Assembly (NCBI GenBank): GCA_021904315.1
Contig: CM038915.1
Span: 12,400,001-12,464,000, forward strand
Source of the DNA: Sphagnum magellanicum
Taxonomy: Eukaryota > Streptophyta > Sphagnopsida > Sphagnales > Sphagnaceae
Length of the DNA: 64,000 nt
Direction: 5' to 3'
Shown here one piece after another: positions 25,171 to 37,000 of this stretch (positions are counted from its first letter, which is position 1; each line of letters opens with the position of its first letter). The position numbers and the translations under genes are program-made. Under the pieces are notes generated by a model. It saw only the letters and a program-made list of their open reading frames with translations, ran no database searches and was not told the DNA's origin.

Positions 25171-26310
25171 TACAAAGGATTCTGTTTTTGAAAAAAAACC
25201 CAAAGTCACCACATTTTGAGGAAAAAAAAAGCTAAAATCGCCATATTTAGATCATAGGTTCTTGCATCTCGCCAGGGGTTTCAAAAGATTTCTAGCTTTC
25301 TCTTGACCTGTAGCCAAATTTGGCTAAGTCCTCTTGTAGATGACGGCCAGTCCACGTAACTCACACAATTGAAAAAAAAAACTTTGGTACCCTGGCAAGA
25401 AGTAGGTCCTTCTGCAGAAGATAAAGGCCTTTACTGAGGGGCTTTATCCTTGTTAGGATCACCAGGAGCCCAGGATGGAGCTCAAGGTCTGTCTGAAAGA
25501 GTTCTGACATTGGCCTATGGCTCTGCTGTCAAGGCCTTCCGTGTAGGATCAAGCCCTCAGTTGAGGGTATTACTGAAATAGGGGCCTGTGAAAGGTGGTA
25601 GTCAAGCGCACGCCTGATTTCAGCAATGCCTACAACCAAGGGCTTTTACATGCCGTCAAGAACCTCCAAAAATGATAGGCGGATTTTACAGCCACGAAAC
25701 CAAAATTGTAAGAACGCCTCAAAAATCATAAAGCCTGCTCCAAATTTTTTTAACATGGGCTTCCAGCAGAAAAATCTCTGTCCAAATACATTAGCAATTT
25801 TTTGGCGGATCCTTCCAATAGTTAGGTATTGGCCATTTGGAGGACATGGTGGAGTGGAGGGTTGGCCATGAGTTTCATACATAGACCACAAGGCACACAA
25901 AGGGTGAGGGTTCTTACACCTGCTCCTTAAGAATGGGAGGGGTGTAAGATCTCTAGGTTTATACATTTCGATGATGGCTGCTCCTCTTGGGATCTTACTT
26001 AGTGAGATACATCTTATGCCTAATTAGGTGTAATAAGATCCCTCTCACTCTTAAGGAGTAGGAGTATGAACCCTTCCTTTTCCCTAGGAGGGAAATTCAC
26101 AGATATAAATAATAAGGTGACCTCAAAATACAAAAATACACTCAGGAAATTTCTGAGAGTGCTCTACTTGTTTGCTTATTGGCCACTTGGAGGATTTGGC
26201 CCAAGTGGAGTGGAGTGGAGTGGAGTGGAGGGTGGCCATGAGTTAGGATTTGACCAATGGGGGAAACATTACCTGACGTACTCCGGAAATATTCTGGCCA
26301 CATATAGATA
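25171..26310. repeat. Repeat-rich spacer; dispersed repeat copy and GGAGT pentamer run
   Basis: Two related blocks occur here: TATTGGCCATTTGGAGGA..GTGGAGTGGAGGG..GGCCATGAGTT (about 25827-25875) and TATTGGCCACTTGGAGGA.. with the same sequel (about 26177-26250). In the second, GGAGT is repeated about six times (26203-26232). The block 26040-26170 (AAGGAGTAGGAGTATGA.., ATTTCTGAGAGTGCT) is also present, diverged, at 42320-42435 (GAGGAGTAGGTGTAAGA.., ATTTCTCAGAGTGCT), so it belongs to a dispersed repeat family. Confidence 0.6.
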
Positions 26311-29300
26311 GTCCAAGAAACTCAAATTTTCTGGAAAGTCAAGGACTCTGTGCGCTGTAATAACTTTGGATGCGTGTTGTGAGGCGCAGTTTGTTATATG
26401 CCATGTGCTTCAAACACAAAGAAAGAAAGACTTCATATGTTCTCGATTCTTCTAGACGCCCTTCCATCTGAACTCATAATACTTTTTCTTCTTTACATTG
26501 CTTGGAAGTTGGGGTTGACATAATGTGTAGAGCAGGGGTTTTTTTATAATTATAAAAAAAGGTGAGATTTCAACAATTTGGGGAATTTGTTATTGGGAAA
26601 ACAACGAGAAAAAAGTGTTGTTGTATTTTTTTTCATATTTTTCTTCTTTTTAAAATCACTAGATTTTTTGTTATTAAGTTCCAATAAGGTAGCAAACAAT
26701 ATAAAAAAGATGCTTAATTATTTTTTAACTTTCATTTAAGAAAATTTGTAGCCAGATTTTCTTTGATCATCCATACACTTCAGCTACTGTAGAAAATTGG
26801 GGAAAACAAAGCACCAGTGTAGGGCTTGGGCTAGGACATTTTGGGTCATGCACATGAAGCACATGAAGCCCAGCACCAGTGATGTGGCGGGGAGACTGGG
26901 TCTGGTTGCACAGCCAAAGAGGCTATGCTTAAAATCATTAAGGATACAACAGAGCACAACCCCTGTGTACACAAGGCTATGCTCTTCAGATCTAAGCCAC
27001 GGTCTAACTACCTGAACAACTGTAGTCAAGATACAGAATCTTAAATCTTGCCAATCTATCTACTTACCACCCTACCTGCATCTAGGGTAGACTGGCCCAT
27101 CACCAATCGACTGCCTACGACTGAACATCTATTTAGTGTGTTTTAGGGCTGGCGTTTGTTCTGGTATGTGTTGGTATCTGTTCAAATGGTCACCCATGAT
27201 CGAACATTTGACTAAAAGTCTTATGTTCTGAAAATTTTTAAATTCTTAATGTGTTTGGATGATTTACTGTTCAGGAATAAGGGGCATGAATGCTAACTTT
27301 AAAATGTGAGCATTTTGGATCACACACATGGTTGCTTACTTATGTGCAATTTTGTGCTTAGTAATGGGCATCCAAGGTAACATTCAAAAACAATGAGGTG
27401 CCTGTGAATTTGAGGCTTTATGCACACAAAAATTGAGAAGTTTTAAGAATTTATTCTTCGATGAACAAAGAACAACAAAGAGACCCCACACAAGAAACAA
27501 CTCAATTAATACATCTCAAACATTGAATACCATCAAAAACCAAGTAAGTCCATTAAAAATTTTCCCTCCACAATTCATATAATGGATTCCCACAAAACAA
27601 GCAAGCAACAAGGCAAGAGCTTATTTCATATGGCTTTACACTCCTAGAATAAAGGTTGTAGTTTAAAACTAAGTATTTCATATGAAGCAAGAAGTTTGTT
27701 GTAGAAGTTTGAAAGTTCTTTAAAAAGATTACAAATTGGGATTGATAAGAGATTAGATGGTGAGTTGGTTGCATCTAAGATCAATGAGGTACAAGTGAAG
27801 AGAGAAAATAAGATAAAAACAATTATTTCAGCATTTGAAATTAAAGAGGAGGTAAAAACAATGATTCTAACATTTGCAATCAAACTAGAACAAAGTCGAA
27901 GAGGATGAAGTAGTGTAAAAAAATGCTAAATTGAATGGCATACCAAATATAATGCAGGAATAATCAGACAAATATTCAAACTACATATATTATCATCAAG
28001 TTCAACAATCATCAGTCCTAAAAGACTCATCTCATTCTAACAATGCCACTAGTCATAGATTTCCTACTATTCTAGCATGATGTAACTTGAAATATATTCC
28101 CACTTACACATCCACAATCGATGTGACATTCACTTGGAAAGATTGTGCTGCATTTTATGAACTAGTTATTTCTTGTGAGGATGTGGAAAGTTATGCCATT
28201 GAACACTATCCAGATCTAACATATTTTTTGGAATCTTGGTCTTCATATAAGAAACATAGGTTTATACCTCTTGTAGGATTTAAGTAAACACCACCAAATG
28301 TTTGGAGATTGGGACCAAGAGGAGTAGTGCTAAAATGAGTGTACCAATGCAACATGAAGCCCTTGAACAACATACCAAGGGTGCACCACTAACAAATTGC
28401 ATTCTAACACATCTTAATGTGCCAACGAAGTGGCATAATAGAGTTTTAGGTACCAATTATGAAGACCAAGAAAATTAGCATTTCCAACCTACTATCATGA
28501 TCAAAAAACAACTAAGTATACATGATTTCCTAACCAAGATGATAACAAGGGTAGGCCTAGTCTTAATTCCAAATGGTGAAACAAGAAAAAAAAATCAAAA
28601 ACACGACATGTGCAAAATAAAAATCCAACATGATTTCATTGCAAAAATGAAACAAGAACAAAACAAGGTTTTGTTAAAAAAACATACTCAAAATTGGTGT
28701 TGAATAGAAGACATTGAAGAAATCATGGAGGGTGAAGGGGGATCATGAATTTTTCCTACAATGATAAACACATGATAAGGCCATCCCAACAAGGAAACAT
28801 GAAACATAAGATGGATTCTCATAAAAACTGGAAGCTTGAATTTGAAAGTCATGACATTGATCTGTTTTACAATTAGGATTGGACTTAACACTTGATGACC
28901 AACTTGTTTAATGGCCTTGTTGTTTTGATATGTTGTTAAAATCGAACTTGGTCTTCGACCTTGAAACTGGGTTGTTTTTTCTAATGTTCATTAGTATTAT
29001 CCTTGTATTGCCTTTGCGTTTTTTTCAAGGTTAAATATAAGTTGAATTTGAACATCTATTAACCACATGAAACTAGATTCATGATTTTGTTTAGACCTTG
29101 AATGTCAAACTTAAAATGTAAACTATGATTTGAAAAGAAAAATGTTTATTGGGTTGATGAATACATTATGTCATTGTAAACAAACTTTACCATGGCCAAA
29201 AGTTTTTCTAGTGATAACTTGATGATGATTCCTTAATTGGCCTTGCAAACCAATAGCAAGAAGGTCCTTTTTCAAATTTTCACAAATTTGACAAAAAAAA

Positions 29301-29735
29301 GTTGGGTCATTAAGAATTACTAACAATGTTTGAAGTAAAAAATGTTTAGGTTTGAGAATGATATCACCTTGTTGTTAATAAATCACATTGCCTTCTTTAG
29401 ACACAAGGTATGAACAATGGGACAACACATCAAGTTTCCCTTATAAGGTGCCCAAATGTTCATTAAACTTGATGTTAATTCAAAACACAAGTTGTCATGA
29501 AATAATATAAGTTTTTACAGTCTAAATAAACAATGATTTCATGTTGAATTCCTTTAAGAAAATGATGCCACTCCTTAAAAGGATCCATGATGGTTAAAAA
29601 CTTATCATGAATCTTGTAGTTTATTCCCAATATTCTCCCACAAAATTAGATCTTCACGGTCCTTAGAATCCAACACACGTCATTCAACACATAATATATT
29701 CCTTTTAACTCATAAACCCAACTTCATAGTATATC
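26311..29735. other. AT-rich intergenic spacer
   Basis: No gene is recognised. Minus-strand frames at 27553-27883 and plus-strand frames at 28087-28287 and 28497-28703 have biased AT-driven compositions and no motif. The frame at 28087 (TFTWKDCAAFYELV..) has a more protein-like composition and may be a decayed mobile-element fragment, but I cannot name it. Confidence 0.4.
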
Positions 29736-30525
29736 ATGGGTGTAATCACAATCTAATGAGCTAAAAAGATGTTAGACTATAAAGAAAAATAGTCAAAATA
29801 GAATAAATATTTATGTTTTGTATTTAAAACTATGGTAATCATGGCAAGTTATCGTTTTTTCATTCATGCAAATGTCAAAAAATTCATACCAAAAATCCAT
29901 TTGATGAAATTTTAAGTTTAAGTTTTAATTTAAGACCTTTAAAAATGAACAACAACACTTTAAACAAGAGTCAATTTTGCTAAAGATTATCAAAAGGACT
30001 TATATAATAAAACACATTTGATGAGAAAAAAATTAAGAGGGTAAAAACTTATTAACCACATTTTAAAAGCACTCATGCTCTAAAATATGTGGAATTCTAA
30101 CATTTTAAAAATTCAAAAAACTTTTCAAAATTGATCAAAATTTTTAGAACTTCAAAATTCCTTTGTCACACATAAATGGGGTTAAATTTACATGATGTGT
30201 TAAAAAAAATTGTAGTTTATTATACAAGAAAACATAAATTAAAAAAATAAAATTGGTTATGATTTGAAATTATTATTGTTTTTAACTTGACAAAACATTG
30301 AATTTACAAGGAATTAGGACGCTTTCAAATTTTCATATTTATTAAAAAATGATGAAGAAAAAAAATGTCATGTACTTGACAAATATAAGCATTTATTATA
30401 ACAAATTGCAAAAACAATTGTACAAAAATTCATTCATATGAAAAAGTTTTTTGGGGGAAAAAATATATATATTCATTTTTTAAAGTAATCATGTTGGCTC
30501 ATTGTATCTCATTTGCACCTTCATA
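29736..30525 (+). mobile_element. Possible diverged relative of the TIR-like element
   Basis: The segment begins GGGTGTAATCACAAT and ends TCATGTTGG..TCTCATTTGCACC, the same terminal words as the copies at 16.15 kb and 58.58 kb. The interior is longer and only loosely similar (AATTTTTCAAAA runs, TTAAGACC). The two ends could be coincidental in AT-rich DNA, so this is a weak call. Confidence 0.3.
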
Positions 30526-32040
30526 TCCAAATTAGTGCATATCCACAATGTCATATGCACATTTTTTCATGAATATCACAAAACATGTTTTCTTCAATTT
30601 CATGGGACCCTGCCAAATTTTAGATTTGTCATCATTTTTTTCCAAGCTCCCTTATATGAAATAAGTACATAACAATTACAAAGATTGTGTAGTGGAAGAA
30701 GATTCATCTTTATCAAAAACACATCTTGCTAAGCAAAACCAAACCAACATAACATTAAGAATCTCAAGCATGTTAAGGTATCTAACAAAAACATTGCTTG
30801 CTCCTTTTATATGTGAGGTTGTTTCCATTACGTCTTCCATCATAACAATTCGACAACATCATTTGCCTCTTCCAATGCATACCAAAACTCAAAAGCTAAC
30901 AAACATAAATACATCACCAAGATTTTTGTCCCACCAGGCCAACACATGCACAACATTCCATCACACATAGGTCACACCTTAACTTCAAGCATTAAGTACA
31001 TCTTATCAACAATTTCAAAACTCCAAAAAATAGAAACTAATGTCAAACACAACATATAAGCTTGTTTCTAAAGAGTTTCCTTCACACAATATTTCATTTC
31101 CCATAGTTTCCCCTAAACCCTAACTTCCTTTTTGTCAAACAATAGCCATTCACCAAATTTCACACGACTTCATTTCTAATCATAACCCACGTTCTTTTCA
31201 CATCCCCTTTTCCTCCTATCTTTCATTTAAAGCATGTGACATTTGTTATCGAATAAATATTATAATTCCAAGGTTGTTTTAATTCAAAGTTGATCGGCCA
31301 TCTTAAGTACGTATCATACCTAATAGTAGGCAAAACTAAATACAACCACCTAACTCCAACATAGCCATAATCATGACCAATTGTGGTGATGGTACATCAT
31401 GCTAAAAGAGTTGTTGTCAACTTGTTATATGCAATAATAGCTTCTTGTGATTCTTTTGTTGTTACCCATTGTTTGTGAAATTCTTGTTTTTTGTTTTTGT
31501 TTTTATGTCTTTGTTTTGCAAGTGTTTTTCATCTCGAAAATGAGCTCATTGTATTGACATTGACTTCTTGTTATGTTGACGTGAAATCTAATATCCCATT
31601 TCTTTTTAGCGTTAAAGATTTTTTTTGTGTTTTTTCTTTTTGCATATCTTGGTAATTCCTACACCAACAATGGATGATAAGATAGACCATATGATTTTAG
31701 CTTGTTGCATTAAGTTGTTGGTTAACTTGATGCAACAAACAATTTTTTGCAACAACACCTATAACAAACTTCAACCTTCTTCAACCTAGATGTCTTAATG
31801 ACAACAAACAAGTTTCCAGAATCCATGTTATTGCTTATTGTTGTTACTTTTTATGTTTTTAGAAATCCAACTACTTTGAAATGTTGTCATTTGATTTAGG
31901 TTTGGGTTGAGCCCATGAACACAACTTAGTTTTCTAGGTTTTGATAAAACAAATGGGGAAAAAAAATTGGATGGACAAAATTAGATTGTTTTCTATGGCA
32001 AAAACACAAAAAACCATCATTAAAAAACAAGACAACAAAT
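30526..32040. other. AT-rich spacer
   Basis: No recognisable gene. It lies directly 5' of the decayed transposase fragment and may include remnants of the same element. Confidence 0.4.
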
Positions 32041-32290
32041 GGGTGTGGTTTTCTTAATGTGTCTAGTGCCATTGATGGCATTCACATTTCAATTGTTAAA
32101 CCTATTTCATACATTGAAGACTAATATGATCACAAAACATGTTGGTATAATGTAGTTGCACAAAGTGGTTGTGCATTGCAATATAAGGTTTACAAATTTT
32201 TTTGTGAGCTTTTAGAAAGTGTGAATGATTCAAGGGTGTTATACACATTTGCCTTTGTATATAAATGTTTAATACCATGGTTTATTTGAT
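32041..32290 (+). pseudogene. PIF/Harbinger-like transposase fragment, decayed
   Basis: One reading frame from 32041 gives a region typical of the DDE_Tnp_4 family. SSAIDGIHISIVKP carries the first catalytic Asp; it is followed by ED(stop)YDHKTCWYNVVAQ, and then by LLESVNDSRVL, which contains the second Asp. In intact family members these correspond to the DG.HI, YYNRKG, and G.VHD.RV signatures. A TAA at 32122-32124 interrupts the frame and another stop follows near 32288. The third catalytic residue and the N-terminal half are not recognisable. This is an inactive remnant. The fit rests on three ordered motifs rather than on a search. Confidence 0.7.
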
Positions 32291-33409
32291 GGCAAAGGGT
32301 GACATATTGTTTTGGAATTATTGTATAGCAATAAACACAAAGGAGGTTAGTATGTTGTGGAAAATGTCTTGACATACTTAAAAACTTATGAAATTGTTTA
32401 TTGAGAACGATTTGAATGTGTCCTTTGTCTATAATGTTTTTACTATGGGTTGTCTATTGCATAATCTACTATGATCTTAAACAAAATTTAACATCCAAAG
32501 ACTAATGTAGGTTATTAATGTGAAGGTGTAGAATAATCTAAAATTAAATATGGCACATATAATCATTGATGTTGTCAATGAATGAACATTCCAATCTTTT
32601 AACGGGTAAGAGAAATTTGAAAATACAATGTGCAAGGACTTGTCCATTTATCTTAGACTTTCACATGATCTACATAATTATACGTCTTTAAAACCTTACA
32701 TCTTATTACAAAATTTGATTCAAAGTTGAATGAACCTTGCTTTGATACCATGCCCATAGCTTTTGTGAAGCTTGAAATGGCTCTAACATATTCAATTGGG
32801 TTTTGTTTAGTGCCTTGTCTTTATATTTAATATAATATAACTATTTTTTTAGCATAAACTCTTGAAGTTCTATTTTTTTCTCCTCAAATACCATGTTGGA
32901 TTCATGTATATAGTTAATGGACTCCACTAACATTTAGTTATTTGTTTGTGTTGCTTTAACCATTCTTTTATGTGTTGAATAATAGGAGCATTTAACCCTT
33001 GTGTTGTTAGTAGTAATTGAATGCATTGTTCATAAGTGTTTTCAAAATTTAATGTTGGAAGTTTGCTTGACATTTGAGGTCAACACATTAATGTTTTGAA
33101 TGCATTTTTCATAGGTAAACATTGCGGTGTGCATTAAGATTTGCTTTGGGGTCATTCAAGTTTGTTTTGGGATCACTAGGGTTTTCTTTGTAATGTCTAT
33201 TGGGTTGACACTTGTGGTTTCATTCAAGGCCTTTGTGAATGATGGGAAATGAAGAAGAGATATTGTTCTTTGAAGACTATAGATAGTGTTCACAAATGCC
33301 TAATTCTCTTTAATTTGTGACAAATTTTCATGGTATGCATAATCAACATGCTCCTTTTCAAAGCCATTGAGATGAATTGGGTCTTCAACATCAAATCCAT
33401 TGGGATTGT

Positions 33410-34223
33410 GGATGTTTTTTACATCTTGCATGAGATTTCAAATGTGAGGAGATTGAAAATAAGCCTTTGTCCCATGAGTTTTATAATCATTTCATAAATA
33501 GTTTTGTTGAAAATTTGAAGCAAATGGAAAACAATATTATCTTGTGAGCTCATTGGTTAGTGATCTTCATTTCGCCCAATTTTTAAATTGTAATAAAATA
33601 TCTTTGAAAATTCATTGAAAATTGACCCCCATTTATTTTTACACATAGGGCCATTCTTTGTGTGTTGAAAAAAAAATTACACTCATGATTTTGGCAAAAT
33701 ATTTTTTCCACTCAGTTACCATTGTTTCAAATTGATCTCCTGGGTCCCTCTTGTTTAAAGTTATAATGTGCCCTTCTTTCTTCACCTTGATAAAGGTCAA
33801 TATCTCCTCATGCTCCCAATTTGGCTACCTTGGCTTTCTTGAATGGACTTCAATCGACCCATCAAAACTAATCTTTGTAATTTTTTTCTTGCTTTTGTTG
33901 ATGTTTTTCATTGGACCTTCATCATCAACATTGTTGATAGGTAATGTATCTACATTGTATTGAATAGATGCAAAAAATTGAAAACATGTTTCTTGATTGA
34001 ATTTAATTGACGCATTTTGATTTGTGTGAAGATTGGTTGTAAGGATGATTATTTGTACACCTTGGTCATTGCAACTTGAAACATTTATTCTGAATATTTC
34101 CATGTTTCGTGATTCTTGATCCCCTTCAATGTGATGAAATTTTTTGTGTAGTGTAGTGGCATTGTGTAATGCCATTGTTTTGAAGTCTACATAATATTGT
34201 TGTTCTTGTTTCTTGTTGTGCAT
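33410..34223 (-). pseudogene. Trihelix/Myb-SANT-like protein remnant
   Basis: The minus-strand frame is open for 132 codons (34223-33825), then reads SRKPR, a stop, PNWEHEEILTFIKVKKEG, then TEWKKYFAKIM and, after further stops, WGSIFNEFSKIFYYNLKIGRNEDH. The order of a W.(W).EI..FI..K helix and a W..I..EF..I.DY..K.G..E segment is that of plant trihelix/Myb-SANT-like DNA-binding domains. The stop after KPR sits where the family has a conserved Trp, consistent with a TGG to TAG change; other stops follow near 33640 and 33555. Such proteins accompany PIF/Harbinger transposases, and a transposase remnant lies 1.2-2 kb away in convergent orientation. A decayed host trihelix gene is the alternative. 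Confidence 0.5.
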
Positions 34224-37000
34224 GTGGCAAAACGATTTTACAACTATAAAACTTCACTACTTTTGATGCAAAGGCATGTTGCAACTTTCTACAAGGTTCA
34301 TGCTTTTGCAAGCAATGGCAATCAAGTGCAATGCATTTTGTAATGATGCTTATTGTGGGCTGACATGCAGAATGGGTGATGGTTTGTGAGTTGTTGAAAC
34401 ATCGTAGAATTGAGTTATAGGCCTAGTTTTGGACAAGATTCATAACATTACTTTTTACATCCTAATTTAGGAAATTTTAATGATATAAAAATTTGCCTTA
34501 CCATTGAGTTAACAATGCATGACACATAGGATGCCACTTTAATATTTATCTTACAAAACACTTTAGGTCTGAATTTTCTTTTGTAATTCCAATTCCTAAC
34601 ATCGCTTTAACATCAAGATAACTCTAGGTGTCGTTCATGCTTTAGTTCACTTCGAAGCCCTCACCAGCTCTCAGTGGCCCAATGGTTCATTAACATTATG
34701 CTTTCTTGGATAAAAATATCATAATCATTTTCTTCACGGATGAAAATAGGGCATCTAGATTCTGATTATATTTGATGTTGCTTGCTTGAGGCCATAAGTC
34801 ATTGAAAATAGCCTGGGCACTCACTCATGTTCCCTCATGCCTTGACTATTTTGAGTAATGAGTGGCCTCTTGATGGTTACCTGGTCAAAAGTTTATTTCA
34901 CACTGAATTGTAGTCACCTTAGTGGTACTACACCCTCTCAACTTTACAACCTTGGGAAGCTCCAATGCAATGTAAGATCTAATGTGGACATTATAGGTAT
35001 AACATCCTTCCCGCTCTTATGGAATAGCAATGATATTTCTTCTCTTGTCTAGGTGGGGTACGAGGGGTATAAGGTACTCTCCAAATGCACTAGGCAATTT
35101 CTCCAAGCGCTTTACATTTCATGGAACTACCTACCACCTAGTTCCCCAGTCACAAAACCAAAAATGACAAGAATTTAAAAATTGAAAAAGTATCTCACTA
35201 TTGCACTACGGAACTTTTTGTAATGATTAAAACAACATACAATTTCAAATTTTGAATAGCGACAATTCTCTGTCCTGACAATGCAAGCATGAAACCTTGT
35301 TTTGTTGTGTTTCATCTCATGCCAATGAATACACAAAGGAATTGGACATGGAGTGAAAGGCCAACCGACACCCATACACCTGAGAAGTTGAGGATCCTTT
35401 TGGTGTTTAGAATTTGGATATGGGAATAATGTCGACAGATCATTAAAATGTGTTGGAAGGTTGATTTTGATCAATTTGTAGGACCCAAAATTATAATAAT
35501 GAAATGGCCAATGGGTTTTATGCCTACTTTCGGTAGAGAAATTATGCCTATTTGTAAGTGTGGGATTCTTCTCACTCTTATGAAATAGTCATAGGGGATG
35601 GTTAGTTTTTGGAGACAAGTGCCAAAATCAATTAACTGATTTTGACACTTCAAAGTTTTTAAGGCTCGAAACATGAGGTTCTCAAATATTTTGACTTCAG
35701 TTTTTTTTGAATATGTCCTTTCCATTACGTTTCCACCATTCTAATTGTTCCATAAGATATCTTGAGTTACCATTCAATTGCCAAACTATAATTTTAAATT
35801 TGGACAAAAATTTGTCACCACTACTGTCTAGATAAGATTCTTTTCTCCACCTCTCAAATGCAAGTGTCATTCAGCAACATGAACTAATTTTCATATTTTC
35901 CTTCCTCCAATTTGAAAATATTCTCCAACATAGATTATAAATTTTTATACAATTCATCAAAATACACATGAAATTTCTAAGAATTCTCCTCTTTTGGATT
36001 TTTTACTTAATTTCCAAGGAATCTGATGGAAAGGTTATGTTTGCAATACCATTCAAAGCTTAAATCAAGACATATCGGGCCTTCCTCAAAATTATCCAAA
36101 ATCATAAAAGTGGGCCCTCATTTCCCGAAATCCCTACTCCTTATTATGCTTACGTCACCAAATCCCTGAAATTGAGTATCAGAACCTCTCAACTTCAACA
36201 AGCTGGGACCAGATCAAAAGTGGGGGATTCAAAAAGTGTAAGGGGAAAAATTGGGCAAAGAACTCCACTTTCTCAAAGAAATGGTTGTCCCGGTAGGCAC
36301 CAATTGTGCAGGGATTTGCCCACCTGCAATTTTTACCAGATTCATACCAGACTGCCTATCTTCATACAATCCCATGAGATTACAATCCTGTGGAGGGATA
36401 CCCAGTTTGATAAAACGCTACCCAATTTCACTCACTTTCTGATTTGTTCCAATCCAATTGGAGATGATGAACCACAAATTGACGGTCAAACTAGGGCTCA
36501 AAGGCAAGGTGACTTGTTTCACTAGTGTGCATTACCCACTGGAGAGTTTTGATTTGAGCATCTGAGAGAATGAGTCTGAGAAGAGAGAGACGACAGTGTG
36601 AAAGAACTATGGCCAAGAAATTCATGTCCAAAAAAATTTCTGCCATATAATTATAAGCAAGGGAAGCAATGGCTCATTGATGAACCTCATGAAGTTTAAA
36701 AAATCTACAAATCAAAAAATTGAACTTTGTGAAAATACAGCTACTAACATAAAAATTGCCAGTATTATCCAGGTGGAGCAGAGATTCTCTTTGTTTGTGT
36801 AGAAATTCATCACCAGTTGCACCTTGTCTATAATGATATCCATGATTATATGAACATAATAATAACCCCTCCCAGGAATGGTGTGCACGTGACGACTGTC
36901 AACAAAACTGTATTTGCCTACAATGTCATGCTCATTTGAGCAATCTGAGGAGCACTTTCAATCCTATGAGGCAGCAAATGCATTTAGATCATTTTTTTTC
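34224..37000. other. Spacer downstream of the SEC14-like gene
   Basis: It includes the 3' UTR of the SEC14-like gene at its right end (minus strand). No gene is recognised. The open frames at 35175-35725 (minus) and 36172-36525 (plus) lack domain motifs and plausible splice partners. Confidence 0.45.
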
